Source: Bacteroidota bacterium (GTDB lineage Bacteria > Bacteroidota > Rhodothermia > Rhodothermales > Rubricoccaceae). From it: a stretch of DNA of 64,000 nt. Numbering within the stretch: the first letter of the stretch is position 1; each line of letters begins with the position of its first letter. A model generated the notes under the pieces. The model made no database searches. It was not told the origin of the DNA and saw only the letters and a list, made by a program, of their open reading frames with translations. The position numbers and the translations under genes were made by a program. The stretch covers positions 1 to 64,000 of the forward strand of contig JBCBNX010000006.1 in assembly GCA_039821555.1 (NCBI GenBank), given 5' to 3'. Positions 24,774 to 33,817 of the stretch are shown here, piece after piece.

Positions 24774-24887
24774 GCTCCCCCCGCTTGACGCGCCTGATAC
24801 GGCGGTCAAGCTGTCCCCCTCACGCGTGAGGGGGACAGTTTTTGGTAATGCAGGAGCGGAGCGACTGTCGCCAAAAACGGGGGGAGC
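24774..24887 (+). repeat. Nested-hairpin element, copy 1
   Basis: 114 bases with perfect 9-base terminal inverted repeats GCTCCCCCC/GGGGGGAGC. Inside: TTGAC/GTCAA stem at 24785-24809, a 28-base perfect palindrome at 24811-24838 (arms CTGTCCCCCTCACG), and a TTTTTGG/CCAAAAA stem closing on the right terminus. The sequence therefore folds as three hairpins closed by the terminal stem. See 27031-27155 and 63788-63888. Confidence 0.88.
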
Positions 24888-24967
24888 CAGCCGAAGCGCA
24901 ATGCATGCGGAGCCGTGGAGTAGTATAGACGCAGATCCAAGCCCTACCTCTCTCACCCGCTATCGCC

Positions 24968-27010
24968 ATGCCTCGATATCGTGTCTTCCTCCTGCTCGCA
25001 GTCGTCCTGCTCCTCGTGGCTCCGGCTGCGCTCGCGCAGACGCCGTTCACCTACGCCGATGTGTTCGAGTTGGAGTGGGCCGACGACCCGCAGATCAGCC
25101 CGGACGGCGCGCAGATCGTCTACGTGCGGACGGGGATGGACCGGATGAAAGACAAACGCCGCCGGTCGCTGTGGATTGTCGGGGCGGACGGCGAGGGGCA
25201 CCGCAAGCTGACGGCGAGCGAGGCGAATGAGTCGGCGCCGCGGTGGTCGCCGGGCGGGGGGCGCGTGGCCTACGTAGCCGCGACGGGCGAGGGCGCGGAG
25301 CTGTTCGTCCGCTGGATGGACACGGGCCAGACGGCGCGGTTGACGCAGCTCGACCGGTCGCCGCGCGGCCTCAACTGGTCGCCCGACGGGACGATGCTGG
25401 CGTTCTCGATGCTGGTCCCGAAGCCCGATCCGACGTTCGACGTGGCCCTCCCGTCGCCGCCGAAGGGCGCGGAGTGGGCCCCGAAGCCGCGCGTCGTGGA
25501 CCGCGTCAAGCACGAGGCTGATGGGTCGGGCAACATCGAGCCCGGCTTCCGCCACGTGTTCGTCGTCCCCGCCGACGGCGGCACGCCGCGCCAACTCACG
25601 CACGGCGACTACCCGCACGGCACCGACCTCGCCTGGCTGCCCGACGGCAGCGGCCTCGTGGTTTCCGGCAACCGCAGTGACAATTGGCAGCTGGAGTACA
25701 ACGTCACCGAACTCTACCGGGTCAGCCTGACCGACACCACGATTATCGCGCTCACCAACCGTGATGGGCCGGACCGCAGCCCCACCGTGTCGCCAGACGG
25801 CCGCCACGTCGCCTACCTCGGCTACGACGACCGCGTCCGCACCTTCCAGAACACGCGCCTCCACGTCCTCGACCAGGATACGGGCGAGATCCAGGTGCTG
25901 GCGGGCGACCTCGACCGGAGCCTCGCCAACCTCACCTGGCACGACGACGGGCTCTACGCGACCTATCTCGACCGCGGCCTCACGCACCTCATGCGGGTCA
26001 CGCTCGATGGCACCGTGCGCGAGATCACGGACGCGCTCGGCGGCACGGCCATCGGGCGGCCCTACACGAGCGGGGCCTACTCGGTGTCCAACGATGGCGC
26101 GGTCGCGTTCACGCACGGCACGGCGGAGCGCCCGTCCGACGTAGCGATTGTCGAAGATGGCGAGACGCGCGTCCTGACCGACCTCAACGGCGACCTGCTG
26201 CCGTACCGCGACCTCGGTGCCGTCGAAGAGATCACGTGGACGTCCGAGGACGGGCTGGAGATTCAGGGCTGGCTCGTCCGTCCGCCGGGCTTTGAGGAAG
26301 GGCGGCAGTATCCGTTGCTGGTCGAAGTCCACGGTGGGCCGATTGCCGCCTATGGGCCGCAGTTCTCGCCCGAGGTCCAACTCTACGCGGCCGACGGTTA
26401 CGTGGTGTTCTACCCCAACGCGCGCGGTAGTACCGGCTATGGCGAGGCCTTCGCCGACCTCCTCTACCACGACTACCCCGGCGGCGACTACGGCGACATC
26501 ATGACCGGCGTCGACGCCGTGCTCGCGACGGGCGACGTGCACCAGGACTCGCTCTTCGTGACCGGCGGCAGCGCAGGCGGCACGACGACGGCGTGGATCG
26601 TCGGCAACACGGACCGCTTCCGGGCGGCGGCGGTCGTCAAGCCCGTCATCAACTGGATCTCGAAAACACTCGTCGCCGACAACTACTACGACTACGCCGA
26701 CTACCGCTACCCCGGCCAGCCGTGGGAGAACCCGATGGCCTACTGGGAGGAGTCGCCCATCTCGGTCGTGGGCAACGTCGAGACGCCGACGATGGTTATG
26801 GTGGGCCTGTCTGACCTGCGGACGCCGCCCTCGGAGGCGCGCCAGTTCTACCATGCGCTCCGCCTGCGCGACGTCGAGACAGCGTACGTCGAGATCCCGG
26901 ACGCCCCACATTTCATCGCCAACCGCCCCAGTCAGCTTGCTGCCAAGGTCGCCTACATCCTCGCCTGGTTCGACCGGTATCGCGGCGACAGCATGGGCTC
27001 CGACGAGTGA
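24968..27010 (+). CDS. Secreted S9 family peptidase, second paralogue
   Basis: 680 aa. Signal peptide (VFLLLAVVLLLVAPAALAQ), TolB/propeller repeats (ISPDGAQIVYVRTG, PRWSPGGGRVAYVA, LNWSPDGTMLAFS, PTVSPDGRHVAYLG), then the hydrolase domain with LLVEVHGGP, Ser535 (TGGSAGGTT), Asp616 (VGLSDLRTPP) and His648 (DAPHFI). Acylaminoacyl-peptidase/dipeptidyl-peptidase-like. It is only distantly related to the S9 protein at 17690. The gene is bracketed by inverted copies of the nested-hairpin element (24774-24887 and 27031-27155), so the whole 2.4 kb segment could form a large inverted-repeat structure. Confidence 0.92.
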   Translation: MPRYRVFLLLAVVLLLVAPAALAQTPFTYADVFELEWADDPQISPDGAQIVYVRTGMDRMKDKRRRSLWIVGADGEGHRKLTASEANESAPRWSPGGGRVAYVAATGEGAELFVRWMDTGQTARLTQLDRSPRGLNWSPDGTMLAFSMLVPKPDPTFDVALPSPPKGAEWAPKPRVVDRVKHEADGSGNIEPGFRHVFVVPADGGTPRQLTHGDYPHGTDLAWLPDGSGLVVSGNRSDNWQLEYNVTELYRVSLTDTTIIALTNRDGPDRSPTVSPDGRHVAYLGYDDRVRTFQNTRLHVLDQDTGEIQVLAGDLDRSLANLTWHDDGLYATYLDRGLTHLMRVTLDGTVREITDALGGTAIGRPYTSGAYSVSNDGAVAFTHGTAERPSDVAIVEDGETRVLTDLNGDLLPYRDLGAVEEITWTSEDGLEIQGWLVRPPGFEEGRQYPLLVEVHGGPIAAYGPQFSPEVQLYAADGYVVFYPNARGSTGYGEAFADLLYHDYPGGDYGDIMTGVDAVLATGDVHQDSLFVTGGSAGGTTTAWIVGNTDRFRAAAVVKPVINWISKTLVADNYYDYADYRYPGQPWENPMAYWEESPISVVGNVETPTMVMVGLSDLRTPPSEARQFYHALRLRDVETAYVEIPDAPHFIANRPSQLAAKVAYILAWFDRYRGDSMGSDE

Positions 27011-27030
27011 TGGTGCATATCGGCACGACC

Positions 27031-27155
27031 GCTCCCCCCGTTTCGGTTGACAGTCGCTGCGCTCCCGTGTCAACCAAAACTGTCCCCCTCACACTCTGGA
27101 CGAGAACGCAGGGGGACAGCTTGACCGCCGTCCAGGCGTGTCAAGCGGGGGGAGC
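27031..27155 (-). repeat. Nested-hairpin element, copy 2 (inverted)
   Basis: 125 bases with ends GCTCCCCCC and GGGGGGAGC. Its reverse complement aligns to copy 1 (GCTTGACACGCCTGGACGGC, GTCAAGCTGTCCCCCT). The loop between the CTGTCCCCCT and AGGGGGACAG arms is longer, and the last stem is GGTTGACA/TGTCAACC instead of TTTTTGG/CCAAAAA: stems are kept while their sequence changes. Confidence 0.88.
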
Positions 27156-27198
27156 CGAGCGAAGCGCGGAGTCCGTACAGCAAAGCTCTCCAACAAAC

Positions 27199-27762
27199 AT
27201 GAACCCCGAACTCCGCGCCCTCTACGAGGCCGACTACCGTGACCACGGGCAGGGGCTGCAGCACGGCACACCCGAATACGACGCCATGCGGGCCCGCGAC
27301 CGCGACCGGCGGCAGCGCGCGGCCGAGATTGTGGCGGAGGAGCGCAGCTTAGTGGCGGAAGACTACTACCACGCGGCCTGGCTCTTCAACCACGGCGACA
27401 CGCCCGACGACGCCTGGCAGGGCCACGTCTGGGCGAAGCAGGCGGCAGAACGCGGGCATCACCCCGCGCGGTGGCTGGCAGCGGCGGCGTACGACCGGTG
27501 GCGGATGTACAGCGGCCGGCCCCAGAAGTACGGCACGCAGTTCGTCCCCGACGGGAAGCGGCACCGGCTGTGGGACGTAGAGCCCGCGACCACCGACGCC
27601 GAGCGCGCGGCGTGGGACGTGCCGCCGCTGGCCGAGCAGCTGGAGCGCGCCGAGGCGATGACGCGAGCATGCCCGCCCGACCCCATCGGCGAGGGCGCCC
27701 CGCAGTGGCTCCTCGACGCGATAGAACGGTGGGACGCAGAGGGGGCGAGCGGTGGGCGCTAG
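27199..27762 (+). CDS. DUF6624-like protein of unknown function
   Basis: 187 aa from ATG 27199. Helical protein with the blocks [46 protein letters not shown] and [14 protein letters not shown] (quoted in part), the pattern of DUF6624 proteins. No signal peptide or membrane segment; function unknown. The gene converges with proS and the two stop codons overlap by 4 bases (CTAG at 27759-27762). Confidence 0.7.
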   Translation: MNPELRALYEADYRDHGQGLQHGTPEYDAMRARDRDRRQRAAEIVAEERSLVAEDYYHAAWLFNHGDTPDDAWQGHVWAKQAAERGHHPARWLAAAAYDRWRMYSGRPQKYGTQFVPDGKRHRLWDVEPATTDAERAAWDVPPLAEQLERAEAMTRACPPDPIGEGAPQWLLDAIERWDAEGASGGR

Positions 27763-29249
27763 TACGCCCGGGCGAACACCACGCGCTGCTTCGACGGCTG
27801 GCCGGTGAGCATGTCGACGCCTTCGGTGGGGTCGTAGTGCGGGTCGGATTCGAGCGGGAGGCAGCGGATGGTGGCCTTCGTCTCCTCCTTGAGGCGCGCC
27901 TCCGTCTCGGGCGTGCCGTCCCATGGGGCGAGCACGAAGCCGCCTTGCTCGATGGCCTCCTTGAAGGCGTCGTAGGTGTCGACGGTCGTCGTTTTCTGCT
28001 GGCGGAAGTTCTCGGCGCGGGCGAAGAGGTTGGCCTGGATCTGCGAGAGCGTGTCCGTGACCACGTCGGCGAGCTGGTCGCGCGGGACGCTTTCCTTGCC
28101 CGGCTCGTCGCGGCGGGCGAGCTCGACGACGTTGTTCTTCACGTCGCGCGGGCCGACCGCGAGGCGGAGCGGGACGCCCTGCACCTCGTACTCGTTGAAC
28201 TTCCAGCCGGGGCGGTAGGCCTCGCGGGCGTCGGTCTTGACGCGTACACCCGCCACGCGCAGCTCGCGCTCGATTTCGGCGACGGCCTCCATGACGGTCT
28301 CCTTCTCGCCGTCCTTGCGATAGATCGGCACGATCACGACCTGCGTCGGCGCGAGGCGGGGCGGGAGGACGAGGCCCTGGTCGTCGGAGTGCGTCATGAT
28401 GAGCGCGCCGATGAGCCGCGTCGAGACGCCCCAACTCGTCGCCCAGACGTGTTCGAGTTCGTTGTCCTTGTTCTGGAAGGTGCAGTCGAACGCTTTGGCG
28501 AAGTTCTGCCCGAGGAAGTGGCTGGTGCCGGCCTGGAGCGCCTTGCCGTCCTGCATGAGCGCCTCGATGCAGTAGGTGTCCACGGCCCCCGCGAAGCGCT
28601 CGCTGGCCGTCTTGACGCCGCGGATGACCGGCACGGCCATGTATTCCTCCGCGAACTCGGTGTAGACGTCGAGCATGCGCAGCGTCTCCTCGACGGCCTC
28701 GTCCTCGGTGGCGTGCGCGGTGTGACCTTCCTGCCAGAGGAACTCCATCGTGCGCAGGAAGAGCCGCGTGCGCAGCTCCCACCGGACGACGTTGGCCCAC
28801 TGGTTGATCAGGATGGGGAGGTCACGCCAGGACTGGATCCAGCGGCTGTAGGTGTCCCAGATGATCGTCTCCGAGGTGGGCCGCACGACGAGGTTTTCGC
28901 CGTCGGCGAGCTTCGAGGCGGGATCAGGTTCGACGCCCGTGCCGTCGGCCGTGGTGCGTAGCCGCGAGTGGGTCACGACGGCGCACTCCTTCGCGAAGCC
29001 TTCGACGTGCTCGGCTTCTTTGGAGAGGAACGATTGCGGGATGAAGAGCGGGAAGTAGGCGTTCTGGTGGCCCGTCGCTTTGAACATGCCGTCGAGGACG
29101 CGCTGCATGTTCTCCCAGAGCGCATAGCCGTTGGGCGGCAGGATCATCGAGCCGCGCACGGGCGAGTAGTCGGCGAGCTTGGCGGCCTGCACGACATCGA
29201 GGTACCACTGCGAATAGTCTTCGGAGCGCGGGGTGATCTTGTCAGCCAT
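27759..29249 (-). CDS. proS: Prolyl-tRNA synthetase (type 3, archaeal/eukaryotic-like)
   Basis: 496 aa from ATG 29249. Charges tRNA-Pro with proline. Class II motif 1 (around [13 protein letters not shown]), [20 protein letters not shown], motif 2 [20 protein letters not shown], anticodon-binding domain ([42 protein letters not shown]) and the C-terminal FARAY ending in Tyr, all typical of the short ProRS form lacking the editing insertion domain. An upstream Val-rich extension (to 29372) is excluded because family members begin at this Met. Confidence 0.95.
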   Translation of the reverse strand: MADKITPRSEDYSQWYLDVVQAAKLADYSPVRGSMILPPNGYALWENMQRVLDGMFKATGHQNAYFPLFIPQSFLSKEAEHVEGFAKECAVVTHSRLRTTADGTGVEPDPASKLADGENLVVRPTSETIIWDTYSRWIQSWRDLPILINQWANVVRWELRTRLFLRTMEFLWQEGHTAHATEDEAVEETLRMLDVYTEFAEEYMAVPVIRGVKTASERFAGAVDTYCIEALMQDGKALQAGTSHFLGQNFAKAFDCTFQNKDNELEHVWATSWGVSTRLIGALIMTHSDDQGLVLPPRLAPTQVVIVPIYRKDGEKETVMEAVAEIERELRVAGVRVKTDAREAYRPGWKFNEYEVQGVPLRLAVGPRDVKNNVVELARRDEPGKESVPRDQLADVVTDTLSQIQANLFARAENFRQQKTTTVDTYDAFKEAIEQGGFVLAPWDGTPETEARLKEETKATIRCLPLESDPHYDPTEGVDMLTGQPSKQRVVFARAY

Positions 29250-29513
29250 CGGGAAAGGCGGTCGGGAGAGCGGAAGGGTAAAACAGACGACCAAGAAACG
29301 GCGCGCGGGCTGCGGCGTGCCATGCGGAGGTCGCCCGAGCGTGGCTTTCACGTGCTCTTTGGCACCGCGCACGGCGTTGGCACACGGCTATCGTCCCAGC
29401 CTCGTCCTTGAACAGGCGTCCATTTTCTGTGGTGACGCTGTTACTTTCGCGCTCGCCTCTGCGGCCAGGCTGCACGAGCCTGTCTCCCATCGTCCTCCCG
29501 ACCCACCGCTGCC

Positions 29514-31241
29514 ATGATGCGCCCTCCGCTACGCCCCCGGCTCTCTTCGCTGCTGCCCGCGCTCTCGCTGGCGCTCATGGCGCTGCTGCTTTCGGGCTGC
29601 TATACGCAGCTCGCCAACGCGTCCGACCGCTACGACCGGCGCCCGACCTACAGCCCGCGCTACGAAGACCCGAAGACGGACGCCCGTGACCAGGGCTATG
29701 CCGACGAGGGCTATGCAACGGCACCCGTGGAGGACGCCGAGCCCCTCTCGGCCCGCGTCGGTGTGCAGGCGCCGGTCTACACCGAGGGCGAGGTCTACGG
29801 CCAGGACGCGTACGCCACCGACGGCTATACCGAGGAAGGCTATGCCGAGGAAGGCTATGTCGGCGACGGCTACTACGACGAGGGCACTTACGAAGGCGGC
29901 TATGGCGAGGACGACGTCAACGTCACGCGCTACTACTACGACGACGAGAACGTCTACTACGAGGACGCCTACCATGGCGGCTCGTATGGCGGTGGCTATT
30001 ACGATAGCTACTATGGGGGGGGCTACCACCGCCCGTATCGCTGGTCGCGCTGGCGTCCGCTGTGGTACCGTCCCGCCTGGGCCTTCCACGATCCGCTGCT
30101 CTGGGACCCCTTCTTCTACGACCCGTTTTTCCATGACCCGTTCTACCGGCCTGGTTTCTCGGTCAGCTTCAGCTTCGGGTTTGGACGCGGCTTCTACCAT
30201 CGTCCGTTCTTCCACCGGCCCTTCTACCATCGTCCGATCGCGTGGTATGGCGGAGGTTACTACCAGCCCGTCTTCGTCCAGTACCGCGATGTGTACTACC
30301 GAAACGACCACTACTACGTCTTCGACGACGGCCGCGACCGCGTGCGCCAGACGACGCTGCGCCCGATCCGGTCCACGGGCCGAGACGGGCGTCTAGACCG
30401 GCCTGTCACGGGCTCCATCCGCCCGGTCCGCGGCGCCGATGAGCCAGTACGTACCGTCGTGCGCCCGACGCGTCCGGGCGCCGTATCCCCGGCGCGACCG
30501 AGCTCTGAGGGGACTCGCACCGTACGCCCGACCCGTGCGCCGGAGACACGGCCGGGCACTGTGCGCACGCCGCAGACGCGCCCGGCTCCAGGCCGCGCGC
30601 CGAACACACGCCCAACGCCGGGCCGAACCACGGAGACGCGTCCGGCGCCTCGCCCTGCGACACGCCCGACCCCGGGCCGCACCACGGAGACGCGTCCAGC
30701 ACCCCGCCCGCAGACGCGCCCAACACCGTCGTCTCGTCCGGCGCCTTCGTCTCGTCCGGCACCGTCGTCGCGCCCGGCACCGTCGTCGCGCCCGGAGACG
30801 CGCCCCGCACCGAGCCGGACTCCGCAGACGCGGCCGGCACCCGCGCGTCGTCCTGAGTCGCGCCCCGCCCCGAACCGGACGCCGCAGACACGTCCCGCAC
30901 CCAGCCGCCAGCCGCAGAGCCGCCCGGCGCCCAGCCGTACCCGCCGCGGTGGGAACGACGATGGCGACAACGCCCGCTCCACGCCACGGACGCGCCCCTC
31001 GTCGCGCTCGTCGGGCAGCAGCACCCGCTCGGCGCCGCGTCCGCAGAGCCGCCCGGCCCCGGCACCGCGCCCGCAGACGCGCCCGTCGCCGTCGTCGCGT
31101 CCGCGCTCGACGCCGAGCACCCGAAGCGGCGGGTCGAGCAACCGCTCGTCGGGCAACGCGCGCTCCGGTGGGTCCAGCAACCGCTCGTCGGGCAACCGCT
31201 CGTCAGGTCGCTCTAGCCGCCGCGGCGGAGGCAACGTCTAG
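29514..31241 (+). CDS. Lipoprotein with aromatic/acidic middle and Arg-Pro repeat tail
   Basis: 575 aa. Lipobox LALMALLLSGC, Cys ~29. Residues ~60-160 are acidic with repeated GYxEEGY and YYYDDE phrases; ~165-265 are His/Phe/Tyr/Pro rich (FYHRPFFHRPFYHRP); the last ~290 residues are almost only Arg, Pro, Ser, Thr in units such as RPAPSS, TRPTPGR, PQTRPAP, ending in RSSGRSSRRGGG. The DNA tail has 18-base repeats (around 30740-30790). No domain recognised. A surface-exposed, very basic low-complexity tail could bind polyanions such as DNA, polyphosphate or sulfated exopolysaccharide; this is inference. Confidence 0.75.
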   Translation: MMRPPLRPRLSSLLPALSLALMALLLSGCYTQLANASDRYDRRPTYSPRYEDPKTDARDQGYADEGYATAPVEDAEPLSARVGVQAPVYTEGEVYGQDAYATDGYTEEGYAEEGYVGDGYYDEGTYEGGYGEDDVNVTRYYYDDENVYYEDAYHGGSYGGGYYDSYYGGGYHRPYRWSRWRPLWYRPAWAFHDPLLWDPFFYDPFFHDPFYRPGFSVSFSFGFGRGFYHRPFFHRPFYHRPIAWYGGGYYQPVFVQYRDVYYRNDHYYVFDDGRDRVRQTTLRPIRSTGRDGRLDRPVTGSIRPVRGADEPVRTVVRPTRPGAVSPARPSSEGTRTVRPTRAPETRPGTVRTPQTRPAPGRAPNTRPTPGRTTETRPAPRPATRPTPGRTTETRPAPRPQTRPTPSSRPAPSSRPAPSSRPAPSSRPETRPAPSRTPQTRPAPARRPESRPAPNRTPQTRPAPSRQPQSRPAPSRTRRGGNDDGDNARSTPRTRPSSRSSGSSTRSAPRPQSRPAPAPRPQTRPSPSSRPRSTPSTRSGGSSNRSSGNARSGGSSNRSSGNRSSGRSSRRGGGNV

Positions 31242-31280
31242 TCGCCGGCTTCCGCTCTCCTTTCGTCTGATTGCCAAGTA

Positions 31281-31309
31281 GGAGGCCCGTGCGCCCCGTG
31301 CGGGCCTCC
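31281..31309 (+). terminator. Rho-independent terminator candidate
   Basis: GGAGGCCCG (31281-31289) pairs with CGGGCCTCC (31301-31309) over an 11-base loop, 40 bases after the Arg-Pro lipoprotein stop. The following bases (GCTATGTCT) are only weakly T-rich. Confidence 0.55.
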
Positions 31310-31401
31310 GCTATGTCTAGTCCTCACGGTGCGCGCTGCCACGTCACAGGGCCGCCCCGACCTCGCATCGAGCCGCCACGTCTCACCCGACACTCGCCCC
31401 C

Positions 31402-32805
31402 ATGCGTAGCCTCTGCTCTCTCAAGCTTCACAGCCTTGCCCTCATGGCTCTCTTGCTCACGCCCGCCGCGGCGGCTCAGACGGCCGAGGACGTGCTCCTG
31501 CTCAGCCGCCGCCAGGCCACGCTCGGCGCCGAGTTGGCAGGGCAGGGCGGCGCGGCCATCGGCGGCATGCCCGGCTGGACGGCCTCGTTCTCCAACCCCG
31601 CCAACCTGGGCTGGCTGCGCACCTCTGAGGCCACGGCGTCCGTCGACCTGACGGGCACCGAGAGCGACGCGGCCTACCGCCTCTCCGGCGACGACGCCAG
31701 CCTCGGGCTGGACGGGCGCACCTTGGAAGGCTCCACGCGCTCCAGCGGGGCGCGCCTCGGCCACCTCGGATATGCCGCCAAGGTGCCCACCGTGCGCGGC
31801 TCGCTCGTGGTCGGGCTTGGCTACAACCGCACCAGCACCTACGACCGCGCGCTCTTCTACGACGCCGAGGTCACGGGCACGCTCGGCGACGGCACCGTCG
31901 TCGCAGACCGATTCGAGGAAGACGTGTTCGCGGAGGGGCAGGCGGGCGAACTCTCGGCGGCGGCGGCGGTGGAGATCGCCCCTGGCGTGATGGTAGGCGG
32001 CTCCGTGAACTTCCTCTTCGGCTCCTACTTCACCGAATCCATCGGCGCGGCCAGCTTCTTCGGCGACGACCCGGTGGTGTTCAGCATCGACCAGGAGGCG
32101 CGCGGCGTGAACGCCCGGGTGGGGATCTCTGCCGAAGCGCAGCGGGGGTTCCGGCTCGGCTTCGTCGTGGAGACGCCGACCTATGTCAACGTCGTCGAGG
32201 AGACCATCGACTCGTTTGGCGACCTCTTCCCTGTGGACTACGACTTCACGACGCCGTGGCGGCTCGGCGCGGGCGTCGTCTACCAGATCGCGGGCGCGAC
32301 GCTCGCCGCCGACGTGGAGTACGTCGACTGGAGCCAGGCCCGCCTCCGCACCGACGGTTTCACGAGTGAGGACGACCTGCTCTTCATTGCGGACCAGAAC
32401 AGCACGCTACGCCGCACCTACGACGACGCCTTCACGACGCGCTTCGGCGCCGCCTACGACTTCGGCATCGCCACGGCGCGCTTCGGGCTTGCCTACCAGC
32501 CCGATCCGCTCCGCGACGCGACGGGCCTCGTGGTGGACCGCGCGCGGCGCGAGGTCGCAGTGGACGCCGTGGCTGACCGCCTGCGGCGCACCGTCACGGC
32601 AGGCGTCGGCATCCGGGTGGGACGGTCGTCCGAGATCAACATTGCTCTCGTGAACACGCGCTTCGAGGACCAACTCGTCGCCATCGACAACGTCTTCCCG
32701 GACGGCGACGACCCCGGCACGCTGAGCAATCCGGAGAGTCTGCGCCTCGTCCTCGAAGACGTAACCCGCACGACGCTCGTTGTCGGTGCCACGTTTGGAT
32801 TCTAG
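31402..32805 (+). CDS. FadL/OMPP1-like outer-membrane transport protein
   Basis: 467 aa. Signal peptide (LALMALLLTPAAAAQ), then the pattern of FadL-like porins: AGQGGAAIGGMPGWTASFSNPANLGWL near the N-terminus, and alternating strands such as SLVVGLGYNRTSTYDRALFY, TTPWRLGAGVVYQIAGATLA (partly quoted), ending in VVGATFGF with terminal Phe. Probably a 14-stranded barrel for hydrophobic substrates. An incomplete triplication of the region TTTGGATTCTAGG, which contains the stop codon, follows at 32794-32847. Confidence 0.8.
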   Translation: MRSLCSLKLHSLALMALLLTPAAAAQTAEDVLLLSRRQATLGAELAGQGGAAIGGMPGWTASFSNPANLGWLRTSEATASVDLTGTESDAAYRLSGDDASLGLDGRTLEGSTRSSGARLGHLGYAAKVPTVRGSLVVGLGYNRTSTYDRALFYDAEVTGTLGDGTVVADRFEEDVFAEGQAGELSAAAAVEIAPGVMVGGSVNFLFGSYFTESIGAASFFGDDPVVFSIDQEARGVNARVGISAEAQRGFRLGFVVETPTYVNVVEETIDSFGDLFPVDYDFTTPWRLGAGVVYQIAGATLAADVEYVDWSQARLRTDGFTSEDDLLFIADQNSTLRRTYDDAFTTRFGAAYDFGIATARFGLAYQPDPLRDATGLVVDRARREVAVDAVADRLRRTVTAGVGIRVGRSSEINIALVNTRFEDQLVAIDNVFPDGDDPGTLSNPESLRLVLEDVTRTTLVVGATFGF

Positions 32806-32847
32806 GGCTGACGTCTGGATTCTAGGACCTGTAGTTTGGGTTCTAGG
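32794..32847. repeat. Three imperfect repeats across the stop of the FadL-like gene
   Basis: TTTGGATTCTAGG (32794-32806), TCTGGATTCTAGG (32814-32826) and TTTGGGTTCTAGG (32835-32847), periods 20 and 21. The TAG in the first is the stop codon. Confidence 0.85.
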
Positions 32848-32919
32848 GTCGACCTAGAGAAGGCCGGACGTGGCGCGGAACGGCATACGGTGCCTCTGCG
32901 GTAGTATCGCGGAGACACC

Positions 32920-32967
32920 ACGTTGCACCACCCAGACGCTGCACCGCCCAGACGTTGCACCGCCAAG
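32920..32967. repeat. Three tandem 16-bp repeats upstream of a DinB gene
   Basis: Unit ACGYTGCACCRCCMAG at 32920-32935, 32936-32951 and 32952-32967, just before ATG 32975. Confidence 0.85.
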
Positions 32968-32974
32968 CACGCCG

Positions 32975-33508
32975 ATGCCTTTTATGCCGACCTCGTACGC
33001 CGACAGCCCTGCCGACTACGTCCGCGCGCTGCTCGCGCTGCTCGGCGACCGCGATCCGGTGGCGGTGCAGCGCGCTACGCCCGACGCGCTACGAGCGGCC
33101 GTCGCGGGGCTGACCGAGGCGCAGTCCCAGCAATCGGAACAGCCGGGCAAGTGGTCAGTCGTGCAGGCCGTGCAGCACCTCGTCGATTCAGAGTTGGTCT
33201 ACGGCTACCGCATGCGCGTCATTGTCGCGGAGGACGGTCCAGCGCTGGCGGGCTACGACCAGGACGCGTGGGCGGCAGCGTTCGGCCCCGACGGCGTCAC
33301 GCTCGCCGAGGCCCTCGACGACTTCGCCGCGCTGCGGGCGCTCAACCTGCGCTGGCTCGCCCGGCAGCAACCCGAGGCCTGGGCGCGGGTCGGTCATCAT
33401 GCCGAGCGCGGCGAGGAGTCGGTAGGCCGCATCGTCACGTTGCTCGCGGCGCATGACTTGGTGCACCTGCGGCAGGTCGAGCGCATCCGGACGGCAGTGG
33501 ACGGGTAG
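32975..33508 (+). CDS. DinB-superfamily protein
   Basis: 177 aa. DinB/YfiT-like four-helix bundle: EQPGKWSVVQAVQHLVDSELVYGYRMR (split), with the third motif near the C-terminus AAHDLVHLRQVERIR, which provides the metal-binding His residues. Such proteins are often thiol- or metal-dependent transferases (bacillithiol or mycothiol-linked) but most are uncharacterised. ATG 32975 was chosen; an alternative Met lies at 32984. A second DinB-like gene is at 45849. Confidence 0.8.
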   Translation: MPFMPTSYADSPADYVRALLALLGDRDPVAVQRATPDALRAAVAGLTEAQSQQSEQPGKWSVVQAVQHLVDSELVYGYRMRVIVAEDGPALAGYDQDAWAAAFGPDGVTLAEALDDFAALRALNLRWLARQQPEAWARVGHHAERGEESVGRIVTLLAAHDLVHLRQVERIRTAVDG

Positions 33509-33817
33509 CGACGGCCGGGCGAAACGCGGCGCGGGGTTACGGGACGTACGCCCTCGGGCGATTTCGGAAGCACTGGCCTGGACGCGTGGGCGAGTCGAGC
33601 GAGCGAGAGGGCACAGGGAGCGGCATTCTGGTTCACCAAAACGCGCTGGGAGGGCCCGTCGCACGGAAATCAGACCGGCTGACAGACATCGGCACAGCAT
33701 TCGCCTCTGGGGAGATGGGCCGCTCACATCGGGGCTGCGGGTAGAAACGTGCAGGTCGAATCGCTGCATCTACCCATGCCTCTCCTCGCCGACTTGTCGA
33801 TCTCCATGTATCCGAAC
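33509..33817. other. Intergenic stretch without recognised features
   Basis: 309 bases between the DinB gene and the Ig-like lipoprotein; no promoter-like, palindromic or coding signal stood out. Confidence 0.5.

Noticed and set aside
24774..27155. Classical composite transposon
   Set aside because: No transposase and no visible target duplications; only the inverted arrangement is seen.
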